A stretch of 64,000 nucleotides of DNA, taken from positions 62,001 through 126,000 of IMG/VR virus record IMGVR_UViG_3300033148_004740; one strand, written 5' to 3'. The translations under genes were made by a program, and so were the position numbers. Within the stretch, counting starts at the first letter, position 1; the number at the start of each line of letters is the position of its first letter. The notes beneath the pieces are model-generated. The model saw only the letters and a list, made by a program, of their open reading frames with translations. It ran no database searches and was not told the origin of the DNA. Source of the DNA: a virus. Shown piece by piece: positions 52,054 to 61,991 of this stretch.

Positions 52054-54306
52054 TTAACTCCTCATGTTGGGCTCAATATGCCCTTCGGCAATAGCCCAAT
52101 CAATGAGGCTGTTTGCTTCTCCCTGCTTTCCGGAAAAGACCAGACGGTAGACGCGATTCTGGAATTTTGCCTTCTCTTCAGGAGAAAATCTCTTCTGATT
52201 GGTTGGAGTGTTTTGTTCCGCGTTGTCGGAAACCTCAAGGGGACTTTCTACTGTTTCAGTAGGTACCCTTGACATTCCATCCCCAAGCTTATCAGCTATC
52301 TTAGTCATGTCAACATCTCGCTCGAGTCTCTCGACATCGGCCGACAAGTCAGCATCAGATAGCTTAGTGAAGTCTGTCTCAGACACAGAACCTTCCTTGA
52401 CTACCTTTAGAACACCAAAGAATCGTTCCTTCATCTTGCGACTATCGGCAACGAATTCGGTGTGGGCATCTTGGAGTGAGTCCATATCCTTGAATAGACT
52501 ATTGTACTCTTTGCGCAACGCATCTAGCTCATCACGGAGCTCACAGATAGTCTCCTCATTGCGAACGACCTCATCTGCGAGAGCCTGTTCACATGAAGGA
52601 GCAACTGCTAGCTCATTAGCAACTACTGCATTGGTAATGTTTTCCTTTCCTACTAGAGCCACAAGGGCAATAAGAACTGACTTGAGAGCTTCAAGATCGT
52701 CACCCTCAAAAGGTGTTTCCTCAAGACCCGCCGCTATGTCCTTATCAATCCCAGCAATAGCAGACTGAACCTGTGCCAAAAGAGCTTTATGATCAACTGG
52801 CTTAGCTTCGGTCGATGTTGCATCCTCTAGCTTCCAGCCATGAGCTCGACCTTTTCTTTCCACATTTCCCTTGAGAATGGAAAGATCAATTACTTCACTA
52901 TGTCGATCAACGAACCTTAGAACTGCACGATAGTGAAACTCATCTGGAACAGGGAAGCTGCGATTTGGACCACAGAAAACAGATAGAGGAAAAGCTCCCC
53001 TCTGTTCTGCAGTAGCTACAAATTCAGCTTGCGCGCCGCTCGAGTCATCCTGAGACCCTTCGGTGTTGTCCCCAAGTTCTTCCTCGGAGACTTTATCTAT
53101 AGGAACCATTTCTCTAATGACCAGGTCATAGAGGCGTGGCTCATCTTCCTCGGTCAGCTTTTCGCTCAGGGTTGAAAAGACACGAGTAAGAAAATCTGCA
53201 TCGGTTTCGACGGCATCTTCAACTTCCTCGATCTGTTCGTCAGTCGCCTGAACTTCTTCATCAGCTGGCTTAGGAGTTTCTTCTTCTTCAACAGAATCTT
53301 GGACCTGAGTCTGATCAACAACTTCTGCCTTCTTTTTCTTCCCGGCCATCTTTGTTTCCTCCTGCATAGTATCCTCATCATATTGAGGGAAGCTTAGCTG
53401 CACCTCATAGAGAGGACCACGAAAATCTTGTGCGATCTCGATCTTTTGTACTGAGTCATTGTAGTGTAGCTCCAAAACCTTAGAGTGTCTATCGGCTGGA
53501 GCGTTAACAAAGGAGTATTCATCATAGTCCAGGCGACCAGCAATAATGAAGCATTTAGCTCCATCGTACAAAGCTCCTGGCTGATGCTCACAAGGACCTC
53601 CTTCTGTCCAATCCTGGCGGCAAACAGAACAGATAGCCTGATCTGTAGTAGCTCCGACAGAACCAGTCAAATAGCGGCCATCCATCAGTTTCTGAATAGC
53701 CTCTGGGTCCACGACATCTCCGACCAACTGGATAAATCCAAGGCCAGAATAGCCCTCATCCTCTAGTAACACACTATCTCGGAACAAGGAAACCACTGTG
53801 TCGACCTGCATCCCATGAGGCATGCGACCTTCACAGAAGTCCTTAATAAGGAGCTCGTTGATGACCCCCTTCTTTCTTCCGCTTCTGTCCTTAACGACAA
53901 TGCCCTTTACGAGGTCAAAATTGTCATGAAGAGCCCCAGACGTGTCGATATAGTCTGCCTTAACAATACGGCCGATGCTATCTTCTCGATCATTGTGATG
54001 GAGCAATAAGGGCTTGCCATAGTCTTCGGTAAAAGAGGGGGCGCCCTTTGACATTTTATCAGGCAAGTAAAAACCATTGTTGCGAGTAATGATACCAGAG
54101 TGGGTTGCTGCGATACGGACTAGGAGACCTCGAGCAACAGATTGATCTTGTGCTCCAGGTTCCTGAGTTCCTAAGCCGCTTCCGTGTAGCTCCTCTCCTT
54201 CATTCGATGGCTTAAATGCGCCATAGTAATCGTCCTTAACCTTAATCAAGGCACGATTAGTGAGGGAAAAAGAAACAACGTCATTGAACTTTAATTTGTT
54301 ACCCAC
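52054..54306 (-). CDS. Prohead protease fused to a scaffolding region
   Basis: A 750-residue protein with GTG start supported by AAGGAG eight bases before. Residues 55-290 look like a prohead protease: PLLLHHNDREDSIGRIV (H103/H104) and TGSVGATTD (S216), with a Cys/His cluster C226, C229, C239, H241 just after it. Residues 320-420 are acidic and low complexity. Residues 436-475 (CGPNRSFPVPDEFHYRAVL) resemble a segment common in Mu-I-type head proteins. A coiled coil follows (about 575-620) and a helical end (FSPEEKAKFQNRVYRLVFS). It should cleave head proteins during maturation while its tail scaffolds assembly. The catalytic residues are proposed, not proven. Confidence 0.75.
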   Translation of the reverse strand: MGNKLKFNDVVSFSLTNRALIKVKDDYYGAFKPSNEGEELHGSGLGTQEPGAQDQSVARGLLVRIAATHSGIITRNNGFYLPDKMSKGAPSFTEDYGKPLLLHHNDREDSIGRIVKADYIDTSGALHDNFDLVKGIVVKDRSGRKKGVINELLIKDFCEGRMPHGMQVDTVVSLFRDSVLLEDEGYSGLGFIQLVGDVVDPEAIQKLMDGRYLTGSVGATTDQAICSVCRQDWTEGGPCEHQPGALYDGAKCFIIAGRLDYDEYSFVNAPADRHSKVLELHYNDSVQKIEIAQDFRGPLYEVQLSFPQYDEDTMQEETKMAGKKKKAEVVDQTQVQDSVEEEETPKPADEEVQATDEQIEEVEDAVETDADFLTRVFSTLSEKLTEEDEPRLYDLVIREMVPIDKVSEEELGDNTEGSQDDSSGAQAEFVATAEQRGAFPLSVFCGPNRSFPVPDEFHYRAVLRFVDRHSEVIDLSILKGNVERKGRAHGWKLEDATSTEAKPVDHKALLAQVQSAIAGIDKDIAAGLEETPFEGDDLEALKSVLIALVALVGKENITNAVVANELAVAPSCEQALADEVVRNEETICELRDELDALRKEYNSLFKDMDSLQDAHTEFVADSRKMKERFFGVLKVVKEGSVSETDFTKLSDADLSADVERLERDVDMTKIADKLGDGMSRVPTETVESPLEVSDNAEQNTPTNQKRFSPEEKAKFQNRVYRLVFSGKQGEANSLIDWAIAEGHIEPNMRS

Positions 54307-54350
54307 CTTTATCTCTCCTTGAGTGATGTTGTACTTTTGTGCATAGTAAT

Positions 54351-56960
54351 CTATCCTTCTTCATCTTCATCTTGGAGAAGGTGGTCACAGGCCGTTTCGG
54401 CATGCATTTTAACCGTACCTTCATCCCACTTGGGATTCTGTGTTCTCAAACGGGCCTTGGCTTTCTGAACACACTTGAGCCACCTGGCACGTTTACTCTT
54501 CGGGCCACCAAGCTCTCCTGCATCTTCTGTCTTCTCTTCCTTTTGCCAGGAATGTTTACAAGCCGGGCAATTATAGAGATCTGCAGTGCCTGTCTTCAGT
54601 AATGCAGTTTTATCACACTTTGGGCATTTTTCTATTCCGCCCGTGTCAGGAAGAGGGACATCTGCTGGCTCGTCACTCATTGGAGTGCCAGGAGGTGGTG
54701 GAGGAAGAGATCTCTCTGAGTCTCTGATCGAATCCTCAATACCAGATAGAGGTTCTAGAGAACAGTAACAATGAGCATGATATGGAGGAACAGTTTCGAG
54801 TGTCAGATTCTTTAGTCTGACCGATCCGTTGTGCCTCTTACAATCTTCACATACTGTCAAAGGAGCTCCAGCTGTAGACTCTACTTCTTTGACTTCCTTG
54901 GCACGCCAAGCAACTACCTGTCCCCAGGTAAACGCCTTCCTGATCTCTACATCTTCTATGAAGTCAGTCCTGTAGTTGAAAGCATCAAACACAGCTCTGA
55001 CCTGCTCAGCTAGCTCTTCAGAACTAGTTAGCTCACGAGTTCTCTTCTTGAGAGCAGAAATCACATGATTAACTAGGCGAGCCACATAGTGGTTAGCTCT
55101 GGTAGAGAATCGATTGCGGGCTACCGAAACAGTCTGTGGTTGGTTTTCTAAATAGGAGAAGGAGACAGAGTTGAAGCCTTGGCGAAATGCCATGACCTGC
55201 TCAGCAATTAGCCTTTGAATAGACGTATCCATAGCAGTCCGAATTAGCTGTGCTGTCCAGTCCTCATTGAAACGTGCCTCCATAGCAGTCCTAAGGACCA
55301 GATCATTTGCCAGTTGTTCATAGGTTGCCTTGAGATAACCATCCTTCCTCTTAGGCTTAGACGGACGGGTATTCGTATTGGGCTTCGGCTTAGCTTTAGC
55401 AACAGCTACCTTAGCCTTGGTTCTTTCCTTCTCTACAGCAATCTCAGCCTCTTGCTTCTGCTTGCCAGACTCATCGATATCACCCTGTGTGGTCTCGAGA
55501 GAAGAACTCCTTGCTACTGCTCTAGCAGTCGGAGTCCAAGGTTCATCGAGAGACTGGATGATGAGAGTTGGTTCCTCAAAAAGCTTCCAACGCGTACGAT
55601 GCCATTCTGGATAGAGCTCAGCAGTATCCTGCTCTGATTCAATTTCCTTCCTAGAAGGAATCTGTAGAGGCTCATAGCCAGATGCACGACGTGCCTCATC
55701 ATGTGTAATGACGTCTTTATTGAACTGATCTGCATGATGAGCGTCTTTCTTGATCTGAGCGTCAACATCAATCTCCTTGAACTTCAAGAAGCAGACATTG
55801 TCGTCATTGAGGACATCGTCACCAAAAGTAGATTCCAGAAGGAGCTCATTGAGCACAAATTCGTTAACAAAGGTCTCTGCCACCTGCTGAAAGTCTTTGA
55901 CTGCATCAATAAGGTTACGAGACATATTGTCAGCCGTTGCACGGTTAGCGGTCTCTCCTTCACCCATATCAACAGCAGAGATGGCTAGGCCGGCAAAGAC
56001 ACGCTTCTTGAAATGCTCAAGGTACCCCTCTGCTCGCAGTGCCTGATTCTCTGCTCCAATGACACGTATCTCATGTCGGAACGGAGTGACAATACCACCC
56101 TCGGTAGGCATGAACTCAATCTCTTGCTTTACTACATCGATTTCACGACGACCATCTTCGGTCATGCCTGCAGGTGATTCCTTAGTCCCTACTACGTATT
56201 GGAACATAGGAAAGAGATGAGCATAGACAAGGAGCTCAACATTCTCTTCAATCTTTCGAAGAGCTCGAACATCATCTACGACTGGAGTTAGAACTGGGGT
56301 ACCAAAGATAAATCCTTCTTTCCTGTCATAATGGAAATGGACTACATCTTTAGGGCTAAAGTCCTTATAGTCACCAGAGGGCATCCTTTGTCGCCATCGA
56401 GTAATCTTGTTCCCACTCCCCATTTTGAAGCTCATCGTTTCAGCAGGAGCAACAAAGTAGCCAGCGATTGGCTTCAGATCAACGTTAGCCCCAGGTTCCC
56501 TGCGGAGTCGACCACCAGATGACTCAGTCTTACGGACCTTGATGAGAAAAGCGTTTGATTTACGGATCAATCCAGATCCAATATCTCTCATGAGGCTACG
56601 GGTGGGGACCCCAGTCGCTCGAGATATCTGAGCAAAACGCATCTTAAGATATTTGATAGTTCGCAGATTCTTTCCAGTGATATCCCAGCCCTCTTTGAAC
56701 ATGAGGGCAACCTTCTTGTCAAAAGCCTGACGAACATAGCTATCGGTATCTTCGACTCTACCAATCTCGGCCAAATTATATTCAGCCTGTTCAAAGGCAC
56801 CGCGACCAATTACTCGCGAACTCTGATAACCCAGGGTTGGGTTATTGATTCGCTTGATCATAGCGGGCTTCTTGGTGTCGGGAATCGAGACCTCGATATC
56901 AGGAACTTTGTCCTGTACCTCGTTCTTCTTCTCGAAGAGTCTCAGCCCAAAGATTTTCAA
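54351..56960 (-). CDS. Portal protein fused to a MuF-like domain and a zinc ribbon
   Basis: An 869-residue protein with TTG start and AAGGAG nine bases before. Residues 40-440 are portal-like, including FVAPAETMSF, PKDVVHFHYDRKEGFIFGTPVL (partly), the stem helix DDVRALRKIEENVELLVYAH and AISAVDMGEGETANRATAD. Residues about 540-740 carry a MuF/SPP1 gp7-like head morphogenesis domain with C704-x-x-C707 and a closing PPYHAHCYC. Residues 779-801 are a zinc ribbon (C779, C782, C798, C801). Portals and MuF proteins are normally separate genes, so this is a fusion. It should form the DNA entry ring at the capsid vertex. Confidence 0.85.
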   Translation of the reverse strand: MKIFGLRLFEKKNEVQDKVPDIEVSIPDTKKPAMIKRINNPTLGYQSSRVIGRGAFEQAEYNLAEIGRVEDTDSYVRQAFDKKVALMFKEGWDITGKNLRTIKYLKMRFAQISRATGVPTRSLMRDIGSGLIRKSNAFLIKVRKTESSGGRLRREPGANVDLKPIAGYFVAPAETMSFKMGSGNKITRWRQRMPSGDYKDFSPKDVVHFHYDRKEGFIFGTPVLTPVVDDVRALRKIEENVELLVYAHLFPMFQYVVGTKESPAGMTEDGRREIDVVKQEIEFMPTEGGIVTPFRHEIRVIGAENQALRAEGYLEHFKKRVFAGLAISAVDMGEGETANRATADNMSRNLIDAVKDFQQVAETFVNEFVLNELLLESTFGDDVLNDDNVCFLKFKEIDVDAQIKKDAHHADQFNKDVITHDEARRASGYEPLQIPSRKEIESEQDTAELYPEWHRTRWKLFEEPTLIIQSLDEPWTPTARAVARSSSLETTQGDIDESGKQKQEAEIAVEKERTKAKVAVAKAKPKPNTNTRPSKPKRKDGYLKATYEQLANDLVLRTAMEARFNEDWTAQLIRTAMDTSIQRLIAEQVMAFRQGFNSVSFSYLENQPQTVSVARNRFSTRANHYVARLVNHVISALKKRTRELTSSEELAEQVRAVFDAFNYRTDFIEDVEIRKAFTWGQVVAWRAKEVKEVESTAGAPLTVCEDCKRHNGSVRLKNLTLETVPPYHAHCYCSLEPLSGIEDSIRDSERSLPPPPPGTPMSDEPADVPLPDTGGIEKCPKCDKTALLKTGTADLYNCPACKHSWQKEEKTEDAGELGGPKSKRARWLKCVQKAKARLRTQNPKWDEGTVKMHAETACDHLLQDEDEEG

Positions 56961-56972
56961 GAGGCTTTCTCC

Positions 56973-59501
56973 TTATACGGTATTCAGCTCTCTAATCCAT
57001 GTATTGACCTTCTCTGCATCCGCGACCGAAGTCACAAGTGGACACTTGAAGGTTACAGAGACTGGAGTCTCTACTGCGTCGGCCAATCTCGCAATCTCGG
57101 AGTCTAAGACCGGATCACCGGTAAATTCTATCAAAGACTTTAAGTTCTGCCTAGTGCCAGCCGGTTGACCAGCCGACTGGCCAGCCTCGAGAGAGGCTAC
57201 AACATCATCAATGGCACCTTTTACAGCATCAGAGTCCTCGATAATATTGATGTTCCCAAACTCATCAGTAAGCACAGTGAACCCTTGGCGCTGTGGAACA
57301 AGGGAATGTACCTCTACTTCATTTGCCAGATCGTCGCAATCAAGTCCCTTAGACAGGGCCACAACTATGGCAATGATAATTGAAATGAGCTTGATGATCT
57401 CGAGTTTCTTGAAGAGCTTGATAGAGATCATATTGTTGGTTCCAAAGATGTCCCCCATTAGTTTCTTGAACTCGTCAACTAGTTCTACAAAAAAGGTCTC
57501 AATCGCTTCGATAATCTCACGCACATACTGAATAATTTTTTGGAAGAGAGAGCGCACCATTTGTTTTAGCTCCCTTAACTCCTGAGCTCTCTGCTGTGCT
57601 TCAGAGAAGCTTTGTTCTGAGACGGCTTCGTTGAGCTCAGCTCGAGCCTTCTCTAGTTCGTCATAATACTGCTTACGCTGCTTATCATCGCGCATGTCAA
57701 CATCACCAAGCTTTTTGCGAATCTTGGCGAGAGCAGCATTTGCATCGTCTACATCCTGCTGTTCCTTTTTCTTTTGTGCAGAGACTGTAAACTCTGTCCC
57801 AGGAATACCAAGATAAGGACTAACCTCTTCATGAATATTGAACTCTGCTCGTGGAACCTTCAGGTCCAGATCAGGGAGACGCTTATTTGTAAAGGGAAGA
57901 GGAATCTTTGAAGCTGCGACATGGACACCTGGTCCCTCTGTTCCAAATTGCACATTGAATGCCGCCCCTCCTTGGAAGAGTTGGCTCCAGTCAGCTTTCT
58001 CCAAGAAGGCGATCATGGAGTCAATTAGACAGTTCAGTGGCTTAAGAATCAGCATCAGGAACTGGGTTACTGTATTGATGATCACACTCAAGAACGGAGT
58101 AATCAACGGAGCAATCAAGCCTAGGATGATATCAAAAAGATTAGTTAGTTCAAAAGCTAGTTTCATCAACAGGGCCATGAATGCTGCGATAAGCTTTGCC
58201 AGATCTGGAATACAGACGAACTTGGTGAAGAAGTCCTTCAGTGCACACAGGTCTATATATGACTCTTCGAAGTCCCAGAACTTGAGCATATTGGCAAGCT
58301 GTTTCAGCTGGTTGAGGTACTGGTCCTTGATAAAGAGGAGCTGTTCATAGATCTCTTCCCAAATCTTTCCAAACCCCAGCTCGCCAAAATCTATCCTATC
58401 TAGACACGGAATACAGTCCTTGATCCAATCGGCGAACCAGTCTTTCTTCTTGTAAGCTTCTGCATCTTCCTCTGCTTCACCCTGACCTTTCATCCCAGAC
58501 TCTCTATCAACCATGATTTGGTTTGCCTGAGCTTGTATCAAGAAGGCGTTAGCATTAGTACGCATACCATTCAAGGTTGGGGTCATCATAGCAAAGACGG
58601 ACTCTTCTGTTGTACAGAAATGGGCGGCTCGCTCAAATGTCTTAGTAAGGTTTTGACAATCCTGGAACTTGAATGGTTCACTAACCTTTGGTTCTCGAGC
58701 TGCTATCCCTGTCAGGTCAGGGGCCTGACTTGACCTTACAGACTCAAGGGTGGCCTCGGTAAGACTATCAATCTGGACCTTAGGGATCTTCTTAACAGAA
58801 TCTTCTGCTGCACCAATAAATTGCTCTGCTCTAGTATTTTTTGGAACCTTTGCAATCTTCTTTGGAAGGAAGGGGAGAGGGATGATAGGACGAATAAAGT
58901 TCTCCCAAAGAAAGTTCACGAAAAGCTTGATTAGAAGGTCCTGGGTCTCTTCCATGTCCAGAGGAGGAACAATCTGAGCATTCTTGTTCAGCTCTGGTCG
59001 AAGCCCACCATTTGCAGCTTCAGGGGAACCAAAGCCGCCAATTTGGCTTAGGTTCGTCTTCTGGACATCATCAGCATTATCAAGATCCTTTCTGGCCTTG
59101 TTAATATCATCAGCTGAGATTGCTGCCTTCTTAGCTGTCTCAATGCCATGATCTCTCTGCTGGTCTTTACAGTTCCTATACTGATCATAGTTGATCTCGT
59201 TGGGGTTATCATCTGGATAGAGACGGCGCATAGAGGAGATAGCGGCAGCGTCTATCCCTGGGTCAAGAGCAATGACCATTCCGGACGCTCGTAGGTCTGC
59301 TCGAGCCTGTACAGCTGCTGCAAGAGTATCTACTGCCTTAGCAAGAGCAACAGTTTGATCAACCTCTTTTTGGATGCCTTCTATCTGTAAAGGTTGAGGA
59401 ATAGGAGTCGGAACAACAGAGGTAACCTCCGGCTCAACAAATTCAATGTTGGGCCGAAACTCGAGTATATCTCTACTGTCTTTGTCCAATCTCTTAGACA
59501 T
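56973..59501 (-). CDS. Large partly hydrophobic protein between terminase and portal, unknown
   Basis: An 842-residue protein with AAGGAG before its ATG. Residues 434-500 form an unusually long hydrophobic stretch (FMALLMKLAFELTNLF, LGLIAPLITPFLSVI), and 701-717 a second segment (EIIKLISIIIAIVVAL). Residues 577-690 are predicted coiled coil. Cysteines 363 and 366 (DCIPCL) and others are scattered. The rest is charged and helical. It does not fit small terminase subunits. Possibilities are a portal-plugging, internal or ejected virion protein. I do not recognise a family. Confidence 0.65.
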   Translation of the reverse strand: MSKRLDKDSRDILEFRPNIEFVEPEVTSVVPTPIPQPLQIEGIQKEVDQTVALAKAVDTLAAAVQARADLRASGMVIALDPGIDAAAISSMRRLYPDDNPNEINYDQYRNCKDQQRDHGIETAKKAAISADDINKARKDLDNADDVQKTNLSQIGGFGSPEAANGGLRPELNKNAQIVPPLDMEETQDLLIKLFVNFLWENFIRPIIPLPFLPKKIAKVPKNTRAEQFIGAAEDSVKKIPKVQIDSLTEATLESVRSSQAPDLTGIAAREPKVSEPFKFQDCQNLTKTFERAAHFCTTEESVFAMMTPTLNGMRTNANAFLIQAQANQIMVDRESGMKGQGEAEEDAEAYKKKDWFADWIKDCIPCLDRIDFGELGFGKIWEEIYEQLLFIKDQYLNQLKQLANMLKFWDFEESYIDLCALKDFFTKFVCIPDLAKLIAAFMALLMKLAFELTNLFDIILGLIAPLITPFLSVIINTVTQFLMLILKPLNCLIDSMIAFLEKADWSQLFQGGAAFNVQFGTEGPGVHVAASKIPLPFTNKRLPDLDLKVPRAEFNIHEEVSPYLGIPGTEFTVSAQKKKEQQDVDDANAALAKIRKKLGDVDMRDDKQRKQYYDELEKARAELNEAVSEQSFSEAQQRAQELRELKQMVRSLFQKIIQYVREIIEAIETFFVELVDEFKKLMGDIFGTNNMISIKLFKKLEIIKLISIIIAIVVALSKGLDCDDLANEVEVHSLVPQRQGFTVLTDEFGNINIIEDSDAVKGAIDDVVASLEAGQSAGQPAGTRQNLKSLIEFTGDPVLDSEIARLADAVETPVSVTFKCPLVTSVADAEKVNTWIRELNTV

Positions 59502-59510
59502 TCAAACTCC

Positions 59511-59927
59511 TTACGACTCGTCGAAGTCAATTCTCAATGAGACACTCTGAAAGGAAGAGACAGGAGCTCGAAGTGGAACCTCTATCCGCACCCAAAAAGG
59601 GGCATAGGTGGTTGTGTCCAAAATATCACTCAGAGAAATCGTATTACCATCTGATTCATTGGCCCATTGTGTAGAAGTAGGCTTTGAATCGCCAGCAATA
59701 AACTTCCAAGAATACCCAGTCGAACCGTCTACGAGGTCATCACCACCGTCAACGGCAAGAACTTGAATACTCGAATAATTTTTTGCGCCATTGTCATTTC
59801 TGACATAGAGCCTCTTCTCGATTGCTCCACCAGTCACACCGTCTATCGAGACAGAAAACGGAGTGGCAAAACCACCATCGTCACTGAACTTGCTACCAGA
59901 GTCCGCAGAACTGTAGATTCCTAACAT
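59511..59927 (-). CDS. Small beta-sandwich-like protein after terminase
   Basis: A 138-residue protein with GAGGTGAG before its ATG. It contains FATPFSVSIDGVTGG, KRLYVRNDNGAKNYSSIQV and an APFWVRIEVPLR...LRIDF end, giving a jelly-roll-like pattern. The same strand order occurs in the 184-aa protein at 2466-3020. No catalytic motif is present. It may be a decoration or connector protein, by position between terminase and the hydrophobic 842-aa protein. Confidence 0.68.
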   Translation of the reverse strand: MLGIYSSADSGSKFSDDGGFATPFSVSIDGVTGGAIEKRLYVRNDNGAKNYSSIQVLAVDGGDDLVDGSTGYSWKFIAGDSKPTSTQWANESDGNTISLSDILDTTTYAPFWVRIEVPLRAPVSSFQSVSLRIDFDES

Positions 59928-59948
59928 GTTCTCACCTCAGAGAAGGCA

Positions 59949-61988
59949 TTATATATGCTTTCGGCTAGGCCTTCTACTTCTTCTTGACCCAAACCCCAAT
60001 CTTTTTCGTGTATTTGCTGAGTCAGGAATCCCTCGTGCACCAGGTTTTGGTTCGTCACGATTAAAGCCTGAGGGATCCCACAACTTAACAGAAGTCTCCC
60101 TAAGGTTACCAGCAGGCAGACCCTTGTCCGCAAACAAGGTCTGTTGCCGCATAGGCTCTGATCGAGCCATTGTTGGCCTCGTTCTATCCCTAGCTGTCTC
60201 ATTCTTTTGCTTAAGATCTCCCTGGATGATAAGGTCTCCCTCCCCAGTTAGAGGAGTAAGCTTATCTCCAAAGTAACCAGAGAAAGCAACATCTGTTGCA
60301 TACTGAGGCTGACCAAAAGGAGAAGACTCGAGGACAAAGGCTACCAGAGCACACATCACAGAGTCAAGGACATGGTCGCCAGCTGATTCGTCTGCTGCTG
60401 CATAAATTGGAACCCCGCTCTGAGAAATATTTTTGACAACATACCCAAGTAGCTGACGCTCAAAGAGATCATCCTTCTCCGGGAATATGAAGTCCCCAGA
60501 CTCAAAACGACGCACAGTGCTCTCTACCAGGAACGACTTTGCTGGCTTCTTCACAGGCTGCTTAGTAAACAGGTCTCTTACCTCTATAGTGCTACCAAAC
60601 TTGTACTGCTTAACAATGTCCTTGAGCTTAGCATCTGGATGGTTTGGTCCCTTAGTCCCATCGATAGTTGAGTCAAAGCCATATTTGCGGAGGATCTCAA
60701 ACTGAGTTCCGCCAAAGCCTGAGTCAACATAGATAGCCATCGGATGCCAGATCCTATTCAGTTCAGCAACTTTCTGACAAGCAGCTAGCTGTGTCCAACC
60801 ATCTCTCGAGACTGTGTGACGATCTACCAGCACAAATTTGTTTCTGCTGGGATCAAATCCCACAACTGCAATACAGCTACCATTCTTAGTATCGTTCCAG
60901 TCCACCCCAAAGGTATAGGTCCAGTGCTTGTAGTACTTGAACTCACCATACTGAAAACGTCTCTTAGCATTCTGTACATACGTGTTCTGGAAGACACCCT
61001 CTTCTTGCTCTCCAAACTCAGCAAGGACTTCATGCTGATACCCAATCTCTGTGTAGGCTGTACGGAACTGCCTTTCTGTCTCGTCTGTGAACATCGGGTT
61101 AATAGAAGATGGATAGTAGAACTCGCGATAGGTCTTATCGAAGCAAGTGTGATAGAAGCGCTCTCTCCTTCCAGAAGGAGTAGAGCTCATCCACACGTGA
61201 GCCTTTGGGAAGTTGGTAGTGATAGCCATCGCAGAATCCAAGTCTCCAGATGACAGATAGTCAGCCTCATCAAAGATCAACATGTGAGCATGCTGACCAC
61301 GGATGTTCTGCGCGTCACCACCAGACTTCGTTCCTGCGGTAAAACCACGAACCTCAGATTTGTTGTGTAGCTTGATACTATAGTTAGGGGCCTTGACTGA
61401 ACGCTGAATAGAGCTAGCAGTCAAAGGCGATGAAGAGATAAGGTCGTATATCCGATTGAAGACAACCTCAATCTGTGTCTGCATTGGGGCTACCAAACAA
61501 ACTTCAAATCCTTCGTTCTCTGCACAGTTCGGCTGAGTGAACATATGGTAAAGGATTGAGACAACAATCGCCTCAGTCTTTCCTGCCTGACGACCAATGC
61601 GGAAGATCTTGTACTTAGCTGAGCATCTAAGCATCTCTGCCTGATAGGGACGGTGGTAGCGAGACTTCCCTAAGATAGAGGCACCAGGGTTATCGTCCAC
61701 CCACTCTTGGTACTCGGCTGGATTCTTTCTCTTCCAAATAGCTCCATCAGGATCGAGACAATGCCAATCCAAGACTTGTATCGCCCACTCAACAGGATCG
61801 AGAACAGACAGAGCAGTCAGCTGCTCTTCGTCATTCATTCCACTGAATAGAGATAGCTGCCTTCTGTGATCAGTGATTCCGTCACAACGGATGTCAAATG
61901 ATTCGCCCGCCTCTAGCTTGTGCTTCCCTTTGTATCCTCGGATACAGGTAATACAGTCGTTACTGCACTGTTGTAGATCTAACGCCAT
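59949..61988 (-). CDS. terL: Terminase large subunit
   Basis: A 679-residue packaging motor. The ATPase half has Walker A GRQAGKT (132-138), Walker B MLIFDE with D240 and E241, and coupling motif SSTPSG (268-273). The nuclease half shows conserved acidic residues D363 (FGVDWND), D422 (YVDSGFGG) and D538/D542 (GDHVLDS). The N-terminus has a CxxxCxxC cluster (C8, C12, C15), possibly a metal site. The last 60 residues are basic. The ribosome site is poor, with the start four bases after the previous stop, so it may rely on coupling. No small subunit is recognisable nearby. Confidence 0.95.
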   Translation of the reverse strand: MALDLQQCSNDCITCIRGYKGKHKLEAGESFDIRCDGITDHRRQLSLFSGMNDEEQLTALSVLDPVEWAIQVLDWHCLDPDGAIWKRKNPAEYQEWVDDNPGASILGKSRYHRPYQAEMLRCSAKYKIFRIGRQAGKTEAIVVSILYHMFTQPNCAENEGFEVCLVAPMQTQIEVVFNRIYDLISSSPLTASSIQRSVKAPNYSIKLHNKSEVRGFTAGTKSGGDAQNIRGQHAHMLIFDEADYLSSGDLDSAMAITTNFPKAHVWMSSTPSGRRERFYHTCFDKTYREFYYPSSINPMFTDETERQFRTAYTEIGYQHEVLAEFGEQEEGVFQNTYVQNAKRRFQYGEFKYYKHWTYTFGVDWNDTKNGSCIAVVGFDPSRNKFVLVDRHTVSRDGWTQLAACQKVAELNRIWHPMAIYVDSGFGGTQFEILRKYGFDSTIDGTKGPNHPDAKLKDIVKQYKFGSTIEVRDLFTKQPVKKPAKSFLVESTVRRFESGDFIFPEKDDLFERQLLGYVVKNISQSGVPIYAAADESAGDHVLDSVMCALVAFVLESSPFGQPQYATDVAFSGYFGDKLTPLTGEGDLIIQGDLKQKNETARDRTRPTMARSEPMRQQTLFADKGLPAGNLRETSVKLWDPSGFNRDEPKPGARGIPDSANTRKRLGFGSRRSRRPSRKHI

Positions 61989-61991
61989 TAA

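Noticed and set aside
54351-56960. Intein or frameshift explaining the unusual portal length
   Set aside because: The reading frame is continuous and no splice-junction motif was seen. The extra length is accounted for by MuF-like and zinc-ribbon regions.
59921-60202. 93-codon minus-strand frame overlapping the end of terminase
   Set aside because: It is out of frame within terminase, has low-complexity content and lacks a ribosome site. The 138-aa gene at 59511-59927 explains the region.
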